A DNA stretch of 64,000 bases from a bacterium (GTDB taxonomy: Bacteria > Zhuqueibacterota > Zhuqueibacteria > Residuimicrobiales > Krinioviventaceae): contig JAKQIY010000044.1 in NCBI GenBank assembly GCA_029561455.1, positions 62,001 to 126,000 of the forward strand. The letters run 5' to 3'. Position 1 is the stretch's first letter. Each line of letters begins with the position of its first letter. The notes below the pieces were generated by a model. That model saw only the letters and a program-made list of their open reading frames with translations, ran no database searches and was not told the origin of the DNA. This document shows positions 10,404 through 19,961 of this stretch, piece by piece. Position numbers and translations under genes: made by a program.

Positions 10404-13400
10404 GTGAAAAACATAAAACTATTTTTAATAACACTTGTCCTGACCGTAGTGTATTTGATTTCGCCGGGGATTACGTTGGCCGGCACGCCGCATACGGTTG
10501 GAGGAGTTTTGCAATATTCCGATACCACCCATCCGACCACGGCGACCTGGACGGCCTATATCACCGCGCGTCCCGGCGAGGTGCTGACTCAGAGTTCGCC
10601 CGGTTCGCTGTATTATGGCAGCAGCAGCGGCGGATTTCAGATCCAGTGCGCGGCATTTACCACGCAATGGGCGGCGGGCGAAACTCTGCACGCCGAATTC
10701 AGCGATGGCGCCGGTGCTACGGCAACAATAAATGTAACATTGACTAATAATCCAGGTGAAAATGCCGGTACTGTTACTCTGACCAGCACTCCACGGCAGA
10801 TCACCATAGCTACCAGTCCTACCGGGCTGCAATTTACTGCGGACGGCAGCACTTATACTGCCCCGCAGACCTTTACCTGGGAACAGGGTTCCTCGCATAC
10901 AATAAATGTAACCTCACCGCAGAGCGGCGCTACCGGCACCCGCTATGCCTATAGTTCCTGGAGCGACGGCGGCGCGCAGAGTCACAGCTATACCGTGCCG
11001 GGTTCCAATGCCACAGTAACGGCAAGTTTTACGACCCAGTATTATTTGGACCTGGTTTCCGATTATGGTAATCCCCAGGGCGAGGGCTGGTACAATAGCG
11101 GCGCCAATGCACAGTTCTCTGTAACCACCCCGTCAGCAGGCGGCACGGGAACTCAATATGTGTTTGTGGACTGGACCGGCAGCGGCACAGGTTCGTATTC
11201 CGGCTCGCAAGTGACCAATACGGTGACCATGAACAATCCGATCACCGAAACAGCCGACTGGAAGACGCAATATTATTTGACCACGGCCGTCAACCCAACC
11301 GCGGGCGGGTCGATTACGCCCACCCCCACCGGGCCCTGGCATGATTCCGGTACTTCCGTATCGATCAACGCCAATGCCAACAGCGGTTATGAGTGGGCCG
11401 GCTGGAGCGGCGATTTAAGCGGCACGACCAGGCCTTCTTCGGTAACCATGAACGCCCCCAAGAGCGTTACCGCCAATTTCGGGCACCAGGTGGATATTAC
11501 CGTTACCACCAGTCCTGCCGGGCGTTCGTTTACAGTAGACGGCACGTCTTATACATCGCAGCAAACTTTTACCTGGGTGGAAAACAGTCAGCATACTATA
11601 GCAACAACGGCAACCCAGTCCGGCGGCGCGGGCACGCAGTATGTATTTACCTCGTGGTCACCAAGCGGCAGCACCAATGCCAGCATGACCTATACGGTAC
11701 CGTCTTCAAACCAGACGGTGACCGGTAATTTTAAAACCCAGTACCAGCTTACGGTAACCTCGACCAAAGGCTCGCCAACCGGCGCAGGCTGGTATGATGC
11801 CGGTGTTACGGCGCAATTCAGCGTAACCACCCCGGTTTCGGGCGGCACCGGCATTCAGGATGTGTTCACCGGCTGGACCGGCAGCGGCACAGGCTCGTAT
11901 ACCGGCACGCAGGTGACCAATAATGTTACCATGAATAATCCGATCACCGAAACCGCCGCCTGGAAGACCCAGTATTATCTGACGGTTACTTCGGCGCACG
12001 GTTCGCCGCAGGGACAAGGCTGGTACGATGCCGGAACCAATGCGACCTTTTCAGTAACTTCGCCGGATGTACAGGGTACTACCCGATATACTTTGCAAAA
12101 TTGGAGCGGCGATTATACCGGCAGCGCCACCAGTTACACCCTGGCTATGGGCGGGCCGCGCACAGTCACGGCAGCCTGGACCACCCAATATTATCTGACC
12201 ACCGCCGAGAATCCGAATGCCGGCGGCGATATGACCCCGGCGCCTCCCGGCGGCTGGTACAACGCCAACGCGGTGGTTTCCCTGAATACAACGGTCAATG
12301 CCGGTTACCAGTGGAAGAACTGGAGCGGCGATATGACCGGCACGACCAAGCCTGTCGATATTACCATGACCGGGCCGAAAAGTGTGACCGCCAATTATGA
12401 ACAAATTTCTCAGATCACGATCAATACCAATATGGCGGGATTTTCGTTCTCGGTCGACGGCACCACCTATACCAGCGAACAGACTTTTACCTGGGTGGTG
12501 GGCAGCACGCATAGTTTAACCACAACCACACCGCAGACCAGCGGCGTTTTAACCTATGTCTTTACATCGTGGAGCGACGGCGGCGCGCGCACCCATACTT
12601 ATACCACCCCGGCCAGCAACCAGACCGTGACTGCTACATTTACCGAACGGCGCGAAGCGACTTTAACCATGGCGCAAAATGTGACGACGTGGGGAACCGT
12701 AACTCCGTCGCTCGGCAATCATGTATATACCATTGGCGATGTTGTGTCGATAACCGCCACCCCGGCGACCGGTTTCCGGTTCAAATACTGGAGTGGCGAT
12801 GTCGCCAGCCCGACCAATCCCAATACGACAGTGACCATTGACGGCGATAAAACTGTAACTGCCGTATTTGGCAAATTAGAGTTTACCCTGACCATGGTAG
12901 CCGATCCCCCGGCCGGCGGAGTGCTGGATCCGATAGTTGGCGACCATACCTATAATACCAATTCGCAGGTGCAATTAAGCGCCACTCCCAATAGCGGTTA
13001 TCGGTTCAAATCATGGTCCGGCAATGTGAATGATTCCACCAGCGCCGCCTCTTTTATAACAATTGTAAAAGATGAAACGGTAACGGCAAAATTCGAACTT
13101 GAGCAAAGTACCCTCACCATCAGTGTCAATCCGGTGGGTACGGGTTCAACCACGCCGATGATCGGCGTACACAGTTATAACACCGGCACAACGGTAAACC
13201 TGACCGCCACCCCGATCAGCGGCTACCGGTTTGTGAATTGGACCGGCGATGTGGCGAATCCCAACAGCGCCAGCACCAGCATTGTGATGAACAGCAACAA
13301 AGCCATCACCGCCAATTTTGAGGCGGATAGCTACACCCTGACCATGGCCGTCAATCCGGCTAACAGCGGTACGACCACCCCGGCAGTGGGCGCACATAGT

Positions 13401-15833
13401 TACCCGGCCGGACAGGCAGTATCGGTCACGGCAACTCCCCAGGCCGGTTACCAGTTTGCCGGTTGGGTGGGCAATGTTGCGCAGCCAAACCAGGCATCCA
13501 CCACGGTAACCATGAACCAGAACCAGAATGTTACGGCCAATTTTATCAGCCTGGGTACGGTGCGGATCACCACCAACCCGGAAGGACTGCGCCTAGTTGT
13601 TGATGGCACTGCATACCAGTCCCCCAAAGATTTTAGCTGGACCAGCGGGACAACGCATACAATCGGCATCGATTCGACGACCCAGTATCATGGCGCCGGC
13701 AGCCGGTTTATTTACCAGAACTGGAGCGACGGCGGGGCGACCAGCCACCAGATCACAGTAAATGGAGTTTCCGTATACACTGCAACTTTTAATACGCAAT
13801 ATTATTTAACTACTGCTAATAACCCCGCCGATGGCGGCGCTATAACCCCGGCAGCGCCCGGTAACTGGTATGATAAAAACGCCACAGTCGCGGTGAGCGC
13901 TGTTGCCAATACGGCAGCGGGCTACCGGTTCACCGGCTGGAGCGGGAATTTGAGCGGAACAACCAATCCCACCAGCATTATTATGGATGCGGCCAAAACG
14001 GTGACCGCGCAATACGGCCGGCTGTTGGCAATTGTTGTCAATACCCAGCCGGAGGGATTATCGTTAACGGTGGACGGGGTAAAATATACATCCCCGGCCA
14101 GTTTTAACTGGGAACACAATTCCATACACTCTATAGCTGCGGATACACTGAAAAGCGGCGGCACCCATACCCGTTATTTCTTTGCCAACTGGAGCGATAA
14201 TAAAACGCGCCAGCATAATGTTACAGTAGTGACGGACAGTACTTTTACCGCGCACTATACAACCCAGTATTACCTGACCACTTCGGTCAATCCTGAAGAT
14301 GGCGGCGAGATCGTTCCGGCGGCTCCGGGCGCATGGTTCAACCAGAACAGCAATGTCGCGGTGCAGGCCATAGCCAACAGCGGCGGCGGGTATGTGTTCG
14401 CTAACTGGATTGGCGCGCTGACCGGCAATACCAACCCGGCGTCGCTGTTGATGGATGCGCCGAAATCGATCATGGCGAACTTTACCTCCAGCGACCTGGC
14501 CATGCCCTACCTGTTTTATGTTTATCCGGGCGACAGCCTCGATTTTGTGCCGCGTGATTCTGAAATCCAGTTCAAGATCAGGGATGACGGCGCCGGCATT
14601 AACCTGGCCACGCTGTATTTCAGCGTTAACGCTACTGTTGTCATACGCAACGGCATCGATCAAACCGGTGGACTGGCAACGATCAATCATACCGGCAATA
14701 CCTGCACGGTAATTTATGATCCGGCGGAGAATTTCCCGGCAAGCAGCAATGTCATTATGAATATACGGTGCGACGATCTGTCGCCGCTGGTCAATAAAAT
14801 GGACGAGTTGGTGACCTTCCGCACCGCCGCGGCCGCAGCTCAATATACAAAGAGCGATACTCTGGGTGTAGAAGGCGGCGCCATGTATGACGATTCCACC
14901 GGCATAGCATTGTATATACCGGAAAATGCCTTGACCGATCCGACAATTCTGACAATAAGTATTATCGATACATATCCTGAATTACCGGCGGATAAAAAAG
15001 GCCTGCCACTGGCCGTACATTTTGGACCGGCCGGGCTGCAATTTGCCGATTCAGTAACCATAACTATACCCTATAACCAGGCGATCCTGGACAGCGCCGG
15101 TGTAACCGACCCGATGCTGTTAAAGGTGTATTATTATTCCATGACCGACGGTGAGTGGATCACTTTGAAAGTGGTTGGCGCCGATGACAATAATATTTAC
15201 GTCAAGGTTAAAGAATTCTGTTACATGGTGTACGGAAAGAAGTTTGTAACATTATCCAAACCAATGCGCCCGGCGGGACCGACGCAACTGGCGATCAATA
15301 CCTTGTACGGGTATGAAACTTCCAAGGTCACCTCTACACTTGGTCATGCGGTGGAATACCGTTTTGACTGGGGCGACGGCAAAAAGTCATCCTGGTCCAG
15401 CGATTTTACCGGCGCGCATAAATGGACTGAAGCTGGTGATTATGATATCGTCGCATACGCCAGATCGAAAGTGGATACATTAAATTATATTACTTCCGAT
15501 CCTCTGACAGTTTCCGTTTCCGCGACCGGCATTGAAGACGGCAAGGCTCTGCCCACAGAATTCAAAGTGGCGCAGAACTATCCAAACCCGTTCAACCCGG
15601 AAACCACCATCAAATACCAGGTACCGAAGAGCGTTCATGTCAGCATGAATATCTATAACATCAACGGCCAGAAGATTCGCACCCTGGTGAATGAAGAAAA
15701 ACAGGCCGGTTACTACTCGGTAATTTGGAACGGTAAAAACGATAGCGGCGTGGCTGTGGCCAGCGGCATCTATATTATGCAGATCCAAGCTGGCGATTAT
15801 ATGAAAGTTATAAGGATGTCGTTTTTAAAATAA
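10404..15833 (+). CDS. Giant secreted protein with 16 InlB-type repeats
   Basis: I prefer the GTG at 10404 (1809 residues) over an upstream in-frame ATG at 10371, because AAGAGG lies six bases before it and the product then begins directly with a signal peptide. Order: PH-x-VYG module; about 16 divergent InlB B-type bacterial repeats (GW-x-G-x-(L/V)...TANF pattern, often joined by TTQYYLT); an Ig-like region (~1370-1470); a ZU5-like region with FGPAGLQFADSVTITIPY; a PKD-like domain with FDWGDG; and the FlgD-like sorting domain. Inferred role: a long fibrous adhesin or surface-layer component. A strong terminator-like hairpin lies 68 bases downstream. The whole segment after the repeats is shared with the gene at 19962. 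Confidence 0.9.
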   Translation: MKNIKLFLITLVLTVVYLISPGITLAGTPHTVGGVLQYSDTTHPTTATWTAYITARPGEVLTQSSPGSLYYGSSSGGFQIQCAAFTTQWAAGETLHAEFSDGAGATATINVTLTNNPGENAGTVTLTSTPRQITIATSPTGLQFTADGSTYTAPQTFTWEQGSSHTINVTSPQSGATGTRYAYSSWSDGGAQSHSYTVPGSNATVTASFTTQYYLDLVSDYGNPQGEGWYNSGANAQFSVTTPSAGGTGTQYVFVDWTGSGTGSYSGSQVTNTVTMNNPITETADWKTQYYLTTAVNPTAGGSITPTPTGPWHDSGTSVSINANANSGYEWAGWSGDLSGTTRPSSVTMNAPKSVTANFGHQVDITVTTSPAGRSFTVDGTSYTSQQTFTWVENSQHTIATTATQSGGAGTQYVFTSWSPSGSTNASMTYTVPSSNQTVTGNFKTQYQLTVTSTKGSPTGAGWYDAGVTAQFSVTTPVSGGTGIQDVFTGWTGSGTGSYTGTQVTNNVTMNNPITETAAWKTQYYLTVTSAHGSPQGQGWYDAGTNATFSVTSPDVQGTTRYTLQNWSGDYTGSATSYTLAMGGPRTVTAAWTTQYYLTTAENPNAGGDMTPAPPGGWYNANAVVSLNTTVNAGYQWKNWSGDMTGTTKPVDITMTGPKSVTANYEQISQITINTNMAGFSFSVDGTTYTSEQTFTWVVGSTHSLTTTTPQTSGVLTYVFTSWSDGGARTHTYTTPASNQTVTATFTERREATLTMAQNVTTWGTVTPSLGNHVYTIGDVVSITATPATGFRFKYWSGDVASPTNPNTTVTIDGDKTVTAVFGKLEFTLTMVADPPAGGVLDPIVGDHTYNTNSQVQLSATPNSGYRFKSWSGNVNDSTSAASFITIVKDETVTAKFELEQSTLTISVNPVGTGSTTPMIGVHSYNTGTTVNLTATPISGYRFVNWTGDVANPNSASTSIVMNSNKAITANFEADSYTLTMAVNPANSGTTTPAVGAHSYPAGQAVSVTATPQAGYQFAGWVGNVAQPNQASTTVTMNQNQNVTANFISLGTVRITTNPEGLRLVVDGTAYQSPKDFSWTSGTTHTIGIDSTTQYHGAGSRFIYQNWSDGGATSHQITVNGVSVYTATFNTQYYLTTANNPADGGAITPAAPGNWYDKNATVAVSAVANTAAGYRFTGWSGNLSGTTNPTSIIMDAAKTVTAQYGRLLAIVVNTQPEGLSLTVDGVKYTSPASFNWEHNSIHSIAADTLKSGGTHTRYFFANWSDNKTRQHNVTVVTDSTFTAHYTTQYYLTTSVNPEDGGEIVPAAPGAWFNQNSNVAVQAIANSGGGYVFANWIGALTGNTNPASLLMDAPKSIMANFTSSDLAMPYLFYVYPGDSLDFVPRDSEIQFKIRDDGAGINLATLYFSVNATVVIRNGIDQTGGLATINHTGNTCTVIYDPAENFPASSNVIMNIRCDDLSPLVNKMDELVTFRTAAAAAQYTKSDTLGVEGGAMYDDSTGIALYIPENALTDPTILTISIIDTYPELPADKKGLPLAVHFGPAGLQFADSVTITIPYNQAILDSAGVTDPMLLKVYYYSMTDGEWITLKVVGADDNNIYVKVKEFCYMVYGKKFVTLSKPMRPAGPTQLAINTLYGYETSKVTSTLGHAVEYRFDWGDGKKSSWSSDFTGAHKWTEAGDYDIVAYARSKVDTLNYITSDPLTVSVSATGIEDGKALPTEFKVAQNYPNPFNPETTIKYQVPKSVHVSMNIYNINGQKIRTLVNEEKQAGYYSVIWNGKNDSGVAVASGIYIMQIQAGDYMKVIRMSFLK

Positions 15834-15863
15834 CGGCATAGTATAAAGTAATATATAATGAGT

Positions 15864-15880
15864 CCGGGGTAATACCCCGG
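15864..15880 (+). terminator. Perfect hairpin following the giant repeat gene
   Basis: CCGGGGT and ACCCCGG arms (7 bp) flank a three-base loop. There is no long T run, so it may stabilise the mRNA end or assist the next hairpin rather than terminate alone. Confidence 0.45.
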
Positions 15881-15901
15881 ATTTCAGCATACAGATAAAG
15901 G

Positions 15902-15928
15902 GCCCCTGTTTAACCAGCAGGGGCTTTT
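15902..15928 (+). terminator. Rho-independent terminator
   Basis: A GCCCCTG / CAGGGGC stem with a nine-base loop is followed directly by TTTT. It lies 68 bases after the stop codon of the giant InlB-repeat gene and is a good intrinsic terminator for the 3160-15833 gene run. Confidence 0.75.
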
Positions 15929-16167
15929 CTGGAATGAAAAGCCGGATTATATAAACCGCAACCGTTTCAATTTGCTAACGGTGCAATACGACAGGCGCCG
16001 GCAAAAACTATTACGGTAATAATGAGGCCAGAGAAGGCTATAAATGTATAAACAATTAAAAAAATTTACTGATTATACATAGACAACCCTGTATACCCGC
16101 ACTTTTTTAGTTCCTTAATCCCTGAATATTCAGGAATCGACTTTTTTTCGTTCTGGTGGAGAAAATT

Positions 16168-19100
16168 ATGAAAATCCCGAGAATGTTATATATACGAATA
16201 TTTATAGCGTTGTGTATACTTGCTGCATTTTCAGATAGTAACAGTCAAGTTATAAAAATCATGCCGGTAGGCGATTCAATAACCCGTGGTGAATATGATG
16301 GAGCTTCGGCCGGCTTACGAAAACAACTCTATCAGCGGTTGACAGCCGCAGGTTTTAGCTTTGATTTTGTCGGCGACTATGGAACCGCGCCTTATGAGGG
16401 GCATTTCCTGGATCAGCGCAAGATCGATGATTTTTACCCGGAAAATCTGTTGGTTTGGCATAATTGCGATATGGATATTACCGGACCTATGAATACGTAC
16501 AAACCGAATATTGCACTGGTTTTTTTAGGTACCAATAATATCAACCGCCAACCCAGCTTGAAAGCCACACCTTATGCAATAAATAATGTCATTCAGAATA
16601 CCAAATCCGGCGAAATGGCAACGCTGGTGAATTATTTATTAAAATGGCATAACGGCGATTATGGCACACATTTGAATTATATTATTGTCAGCCTGATATC
16701 GCCAACAGAAGACAGTACGGATCACAAGACCAAGGGCGAGTTGATTGAATTGATTATGGAATACAATCGCCTGATCGATGATTTTCGCAATGGAACGGTG
16801 ACCGGCCATGCCGAACCGGTTTATCTTTGCGATCAATTTTCGTTTTTACAGGCCGATCCTTACCTCTTTTCCACGAGCAGTTCATCATTAGACCCCATGT
16901 ATGATAATCAGCATCCCAAAAAAGCGGCATTGTATAAAATGGGTGATAATTATTTTGATCTGCTTAATTTTCTTATCAACAATCAAAAAAGATGGTTCAC
17001 CGATATAACCTGGGACGCTAATACAGCCGGTTACCCGGATCGTTATTTTGCCTACAAGGGCGTTTCGATAGCGGATATATCGGGCGACGGTCGGGATGAT
17101 ATTTATATAAGCAGGTCATCTTCCATCGCGCCGGGAGCACGGGATTATTTATTTAAAAATAGTGCCGCTTTGCCGTTTACGGAAAGCGCAGCAACATTTC
17201 ACATCAGCGATACCAACCCCAGTTGGGGAATGGTGTTTGCAGATATTGATAATGACGGCGATTATGATCTGTTTAACGGCAATTACGGGGCGCGCAACCG
17301 GTTGTACAAAAATCTGAATAATAGCGATTTTGAGGATATAACTACAACCGCCGGTATTGCCAACTTGAACCGGTCAACAACGTCCGTACTCGCTTTTGAT
17401 TGCGAAAATGACGGCGATATGGATCTATTTGCTTTAAACTCTGAAACGGTCAACGAGTTTTATCTGAATAACGGCAGCGGAGTTTTTACCCAAACAACGC
17501 GCGGTTTGGAGGATGTGACTGAAGCGGGTAAATATAGCATGTCCGCCTCGGCCGCCGACTATGACAACGATGGTGATGTTGATGTGTTGGCGGTAAAAAG
17601 AAAAACAAATAATAAATTATGGAAAAATAATGGGTCCGGGAGTTTTACGGATGGCGCTGTTGCAGCAGGTGTTACCCTGGATTATACCAAGTACGACGCC
17701 AACGGCGCCAACTGGGCTGATTTTGATAATGACGGCGACCTGGACCTGATCATTAGCGCCATGAAGGCCGGCAGCCTGGCCAGTCCCTTGTTGCAAATTT
17801 TTAAAAATAACGGCAGCGGGGTATTGCAAAATGTATCCGCGCAGGTCAATATCGGCATGAGCGGGTATACTGTTCTGGTGGGCGATTTTGACAATGACGG
17901 GCTGCAGGATATTATAACTACCAATGACCTCACTTACGCCGAGTTGTATTTGAACAAAGGCAACTGGGTATTCCAGAAGCAAACCGATAGCGGGGCGGAG
18001 ATCTATGCCGGAGACATCCGCGGCGGCGCGGTGTTTGATTATGATAATGACGGCGATTTGGATTTTGTCGTCGCCCGGGCCGATGCTTTTAATGTTTTTA
18101 TGTGTAATAATCTGTATAACAGTAATCATTATTTACGCGTAAAGGCTTTTGGGCCTAATAATAATATTGGCGGATTCGGCACCAAAATATGGGTCTATCA
18201 ACCCGGACATAATGGCGATAATAATTATTTGTTAGGTTACCGGGAAGTCATATCCGGCTCCGGTCACATATCACAATATTCACCGATCCAGCATTTCGGT
18301 TTGGGATCACATAGCACCTGTGATGTACGCGCCCGGTTTACCGATGGCACTGAAAATACCTATTACAGTGTTGCTGTTGATCGTCTGTTGATTGTTAACA
18401 ACATATCTGCTCTGAATGCTCCTGAAATTACCGGAGCAAGTATAAACGGTCAAAAGCATTTGACCCTGACCTGGGATGCAGTTCCCGGGGCAACCGGATA
18501 CAACGTGTACCGCGGCGCAACTGCGATATTTGTGCCGGATTTAGCCGGGGGCAGCAACCGGGTTGCAACGGCTATTACTGATAATGATCCCGGCGCAACA
18601 GGCGTTCAATGGGTAGACAACGGTGTTGTTACAGGCAATGCAAACGATAATCACTTTTACCAGGTTGCTTCGGTAAACAATGCCGGCGAAGGACAGCTTT
18701 CACAGGTTTTTGGTGAATTTAATTATGATCTGGTCACTACCGAAACTACAGATTTTAATGAAATAGCGCTGGCGCTGCACCATAACAATATAAATACTGC
18801 CAATGATTTGATGAACATTGTACCCAACTGTAACTCGGTGGCGCAATGGGATGCGGCGATGCAGGGGTATGAGCAATATATCCCCGGACTCGAGTTTACC
18901 AATTTTAGTGTATTGGACGGTTATCCCTATTATATCAATGTAACAACCGGCAGTGTATTTACCCTGTGCGGTACGGTAACCAATCCGATTTTTAATTTTA
19001 TTACTACTGTGACGACTGATTTTAATGAAGTTATGCTGCCTTTGAATAAAATCAACATTACCTCAGCGCATGATTTGATGAGTGATATATCAAGTTGTAA

Positions 19101-19872
19101 TGGCGTTGCCAAATGGAAAGTTGATATGCAGGGATACCTGCAATATGTTCCGGGTTTGGAATTTACTAATTTTTCCACAATCCCCGGTTATCCATATTAT
19201 GTGAATGTCACTGAAAGCACTACCTGGCCGACCAGTGGATTGTTAAAAAGTATTAATGAACGGGCAGCAACAGCGAAAGTAAATTTACCAACTGGCGCTC
19301 CCCATGCGGTTTATGGTAATATCGCGACGAATGCCGGAATTACCGGTTTTTCCGCACGGATCATTGGTAAAGAAATCGATGTATTAAATCAAACCTCTCC
19401 GGGCTGCCGGTTGCAAAATTCGATCTTTGTTATACAAACCGGTAGCTTTAAAAAAGGCTGGAAGCCCGGCGACAAGCTGGCGGTGGAATTCCTGGGCTCC
19501 GATGGCAAGGTAATTGGCACAACCCAGGTGGTATTATCGGCTGATGCCTTTGACCGGTCGACTGATATATCTGTAAATGCCAGCCCGGTTCCGGCCGAAT
19601 TCCGGTTATTGCAAAATTACCCGAACCCGTTCAACCCGGAAACCACCATTGCATTTGAATTGCCTACTGATGCCGATGTAACGCTGCAGGTGTTCAATAC
19701 TTCAGGTCAGCATATACGCACTTTGATGGATGGAAAAAAGACCGCAGGTGTGCATAAGGTGAGATGGGACGGCAGAAATGACGCCGGGTTCACTGTAACT
19801 TCCGGCGCGTACTTTATGATACTGCGTAACGGCTCTGAAGAGAAAAAGATCAAGACTCTGTTACTCCGATAA
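16168..19872 (+). CDS. Secreted SGNH hydrolase fused to FG-GAP/UnbV repeats
   Basis: The ATG at 16168 is preferred over the GTG at 16156, which lies inside the GGTGGAG ribosome-binding site. After a signal peptide, residues ~25-275 form an SGNH/GDSL hydrolase: block I has GDSIT with the catalytic Ser, block III has GTNN, and DNQH near its end supplies the Asp and His. This predicts esterase or lipase activity, perhaps polysaccharide deacetylation. FG-GAP repeats (~280-640), UnbV domain (~650-735), FN3 (~749-850), two GYPYYVNV modules (~851-1021), PH-x-VYG module (~1041-1140) and sorting domain (~1145-1234) follow. The back half is closely similar to the 3160 gene, so it looks like domain shuffling onto a common chassis. 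Confidence 0.9.
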   Translation: MKIPRMLYIRIFIALCILAAFSDSNSQVIKIMPVGDSITRGEYDGASAGLRKQLYQRLTAAGFSFDFVGDYGTAPYEGHFLDQRKIDDFYPENLLVWHNCDMDITGPMNTYKPNIALVFLGTNNINRQPSLKATPYAINNVIQNTKSGEMATLVNYLLKWHNGDYGTHLNYIIVSLISPTEDSTDHKTKGELIELIMEYNRLIDDFRNGTVTGHAEPVYLCDQFSFLQADPYLFSTSSSSLDPMYDNQHPKKAALYKMGDNYFDLLNFLINNQKRWFTDITWDANTAGYPDRYFAYKGVSIADISGDGRDDIYISRSSSIAPGARDYLFKNSAALPFTESAATFHISDTNPSWGMVFADIDNDGDYDLFNGNYGARNRLYKNLNNSDFEDITTTAGIANLNRSTTSVLAFDCENDGDMDLFALNSETVNEFYLNNGSGVFTQTTRGLEDVTEAGKYSMSASAADYDNDGDVDVLAVKRKTNNKLWKNNGSGSFTDGAVAAGVTLDYTKYDANGANWADFDNDGDLDLIISAMKAGSLASPLLQIFKNNGSGVLQNVSAQVNIGMSGYTVLVGDFDNDGLQDIITTNDLTYAELYLNKGNWVFQKQTDSGAEIYAGDIRGGAVFDYDNDGDLDFVVARADAFNVFMCNNLYNSNHYLRVKAFGPNNNIGGFGTKIWVYQPGHNGDNNYLLGYREVISGSGHISQYSPIQHFGLGSHSTCDVRARFTDGTENTYYSVAVDRLLIVNNISALNAPEITGASINGQKHLTLTWDAVPGATGYNVYRGATAIFVPDLAGGSNRVATAITDNDPGATGVQWVDNGVVTGNANDNHFYQVASVNNAGEGQLSQVFGEFNYDLVTTETTDFNEIALALHHNNINTANDLMNIVPNCNSVAQWDAAMQGYEQYIPGLEFTNFSVLDGYPYYINVTTGSVFTLCGTVTNPIFNFITTVTTDFNEVMLPLNKINITSAHDLMSDISSCNGVAKWKVDMQGYLQYVPGLEFTNFSTIPGYPYYVNVTESTTWPTSGLLKSINERAATAKVNLPTGAPHAVYGNIATNAGITGFSARIIGKEIDVLNQTSPGCRLQNSIFVIQTGSFKKGWKPGDKLAVEFLGSDGKVIGTTQVVLSADAFDRSTDISVNASPVPAEFRLLQNYPNPFNPETTIAFELPTDADVTLQVFNTSGQHIRTLMDGKKTAGVHKVRWDGRNDAGFTVTSGAYFMILRNGSEEKKIKTLLLR

Positions 19873-19961
19873 AGTCAAATAATGGAATAATAAGATTTAA
19901 ACGAATGTATAAACAATATTAAATAAAAAATAAAGAAACTGATAAAAACGCGAGGGTAATT

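Larger units (their letters stand above)
15834..16167. other. Intergenic region between the two large-protein operons
   Basis: It contains two adjacent hairpins (15864-15880 and 15902-15928) ending the upstream operon, then about 200 AT-rich bases that should hold the promoter of the SGNH/FG-GAP gene. No confident -35/-10 pair was identified. Confidence 0.5.

Noticed and set aside
14064-14843. Long minus-strand frame opposite the giant repeat gene
   Set aside because: Shadow frame in GC-rich repetitive coding sequence.
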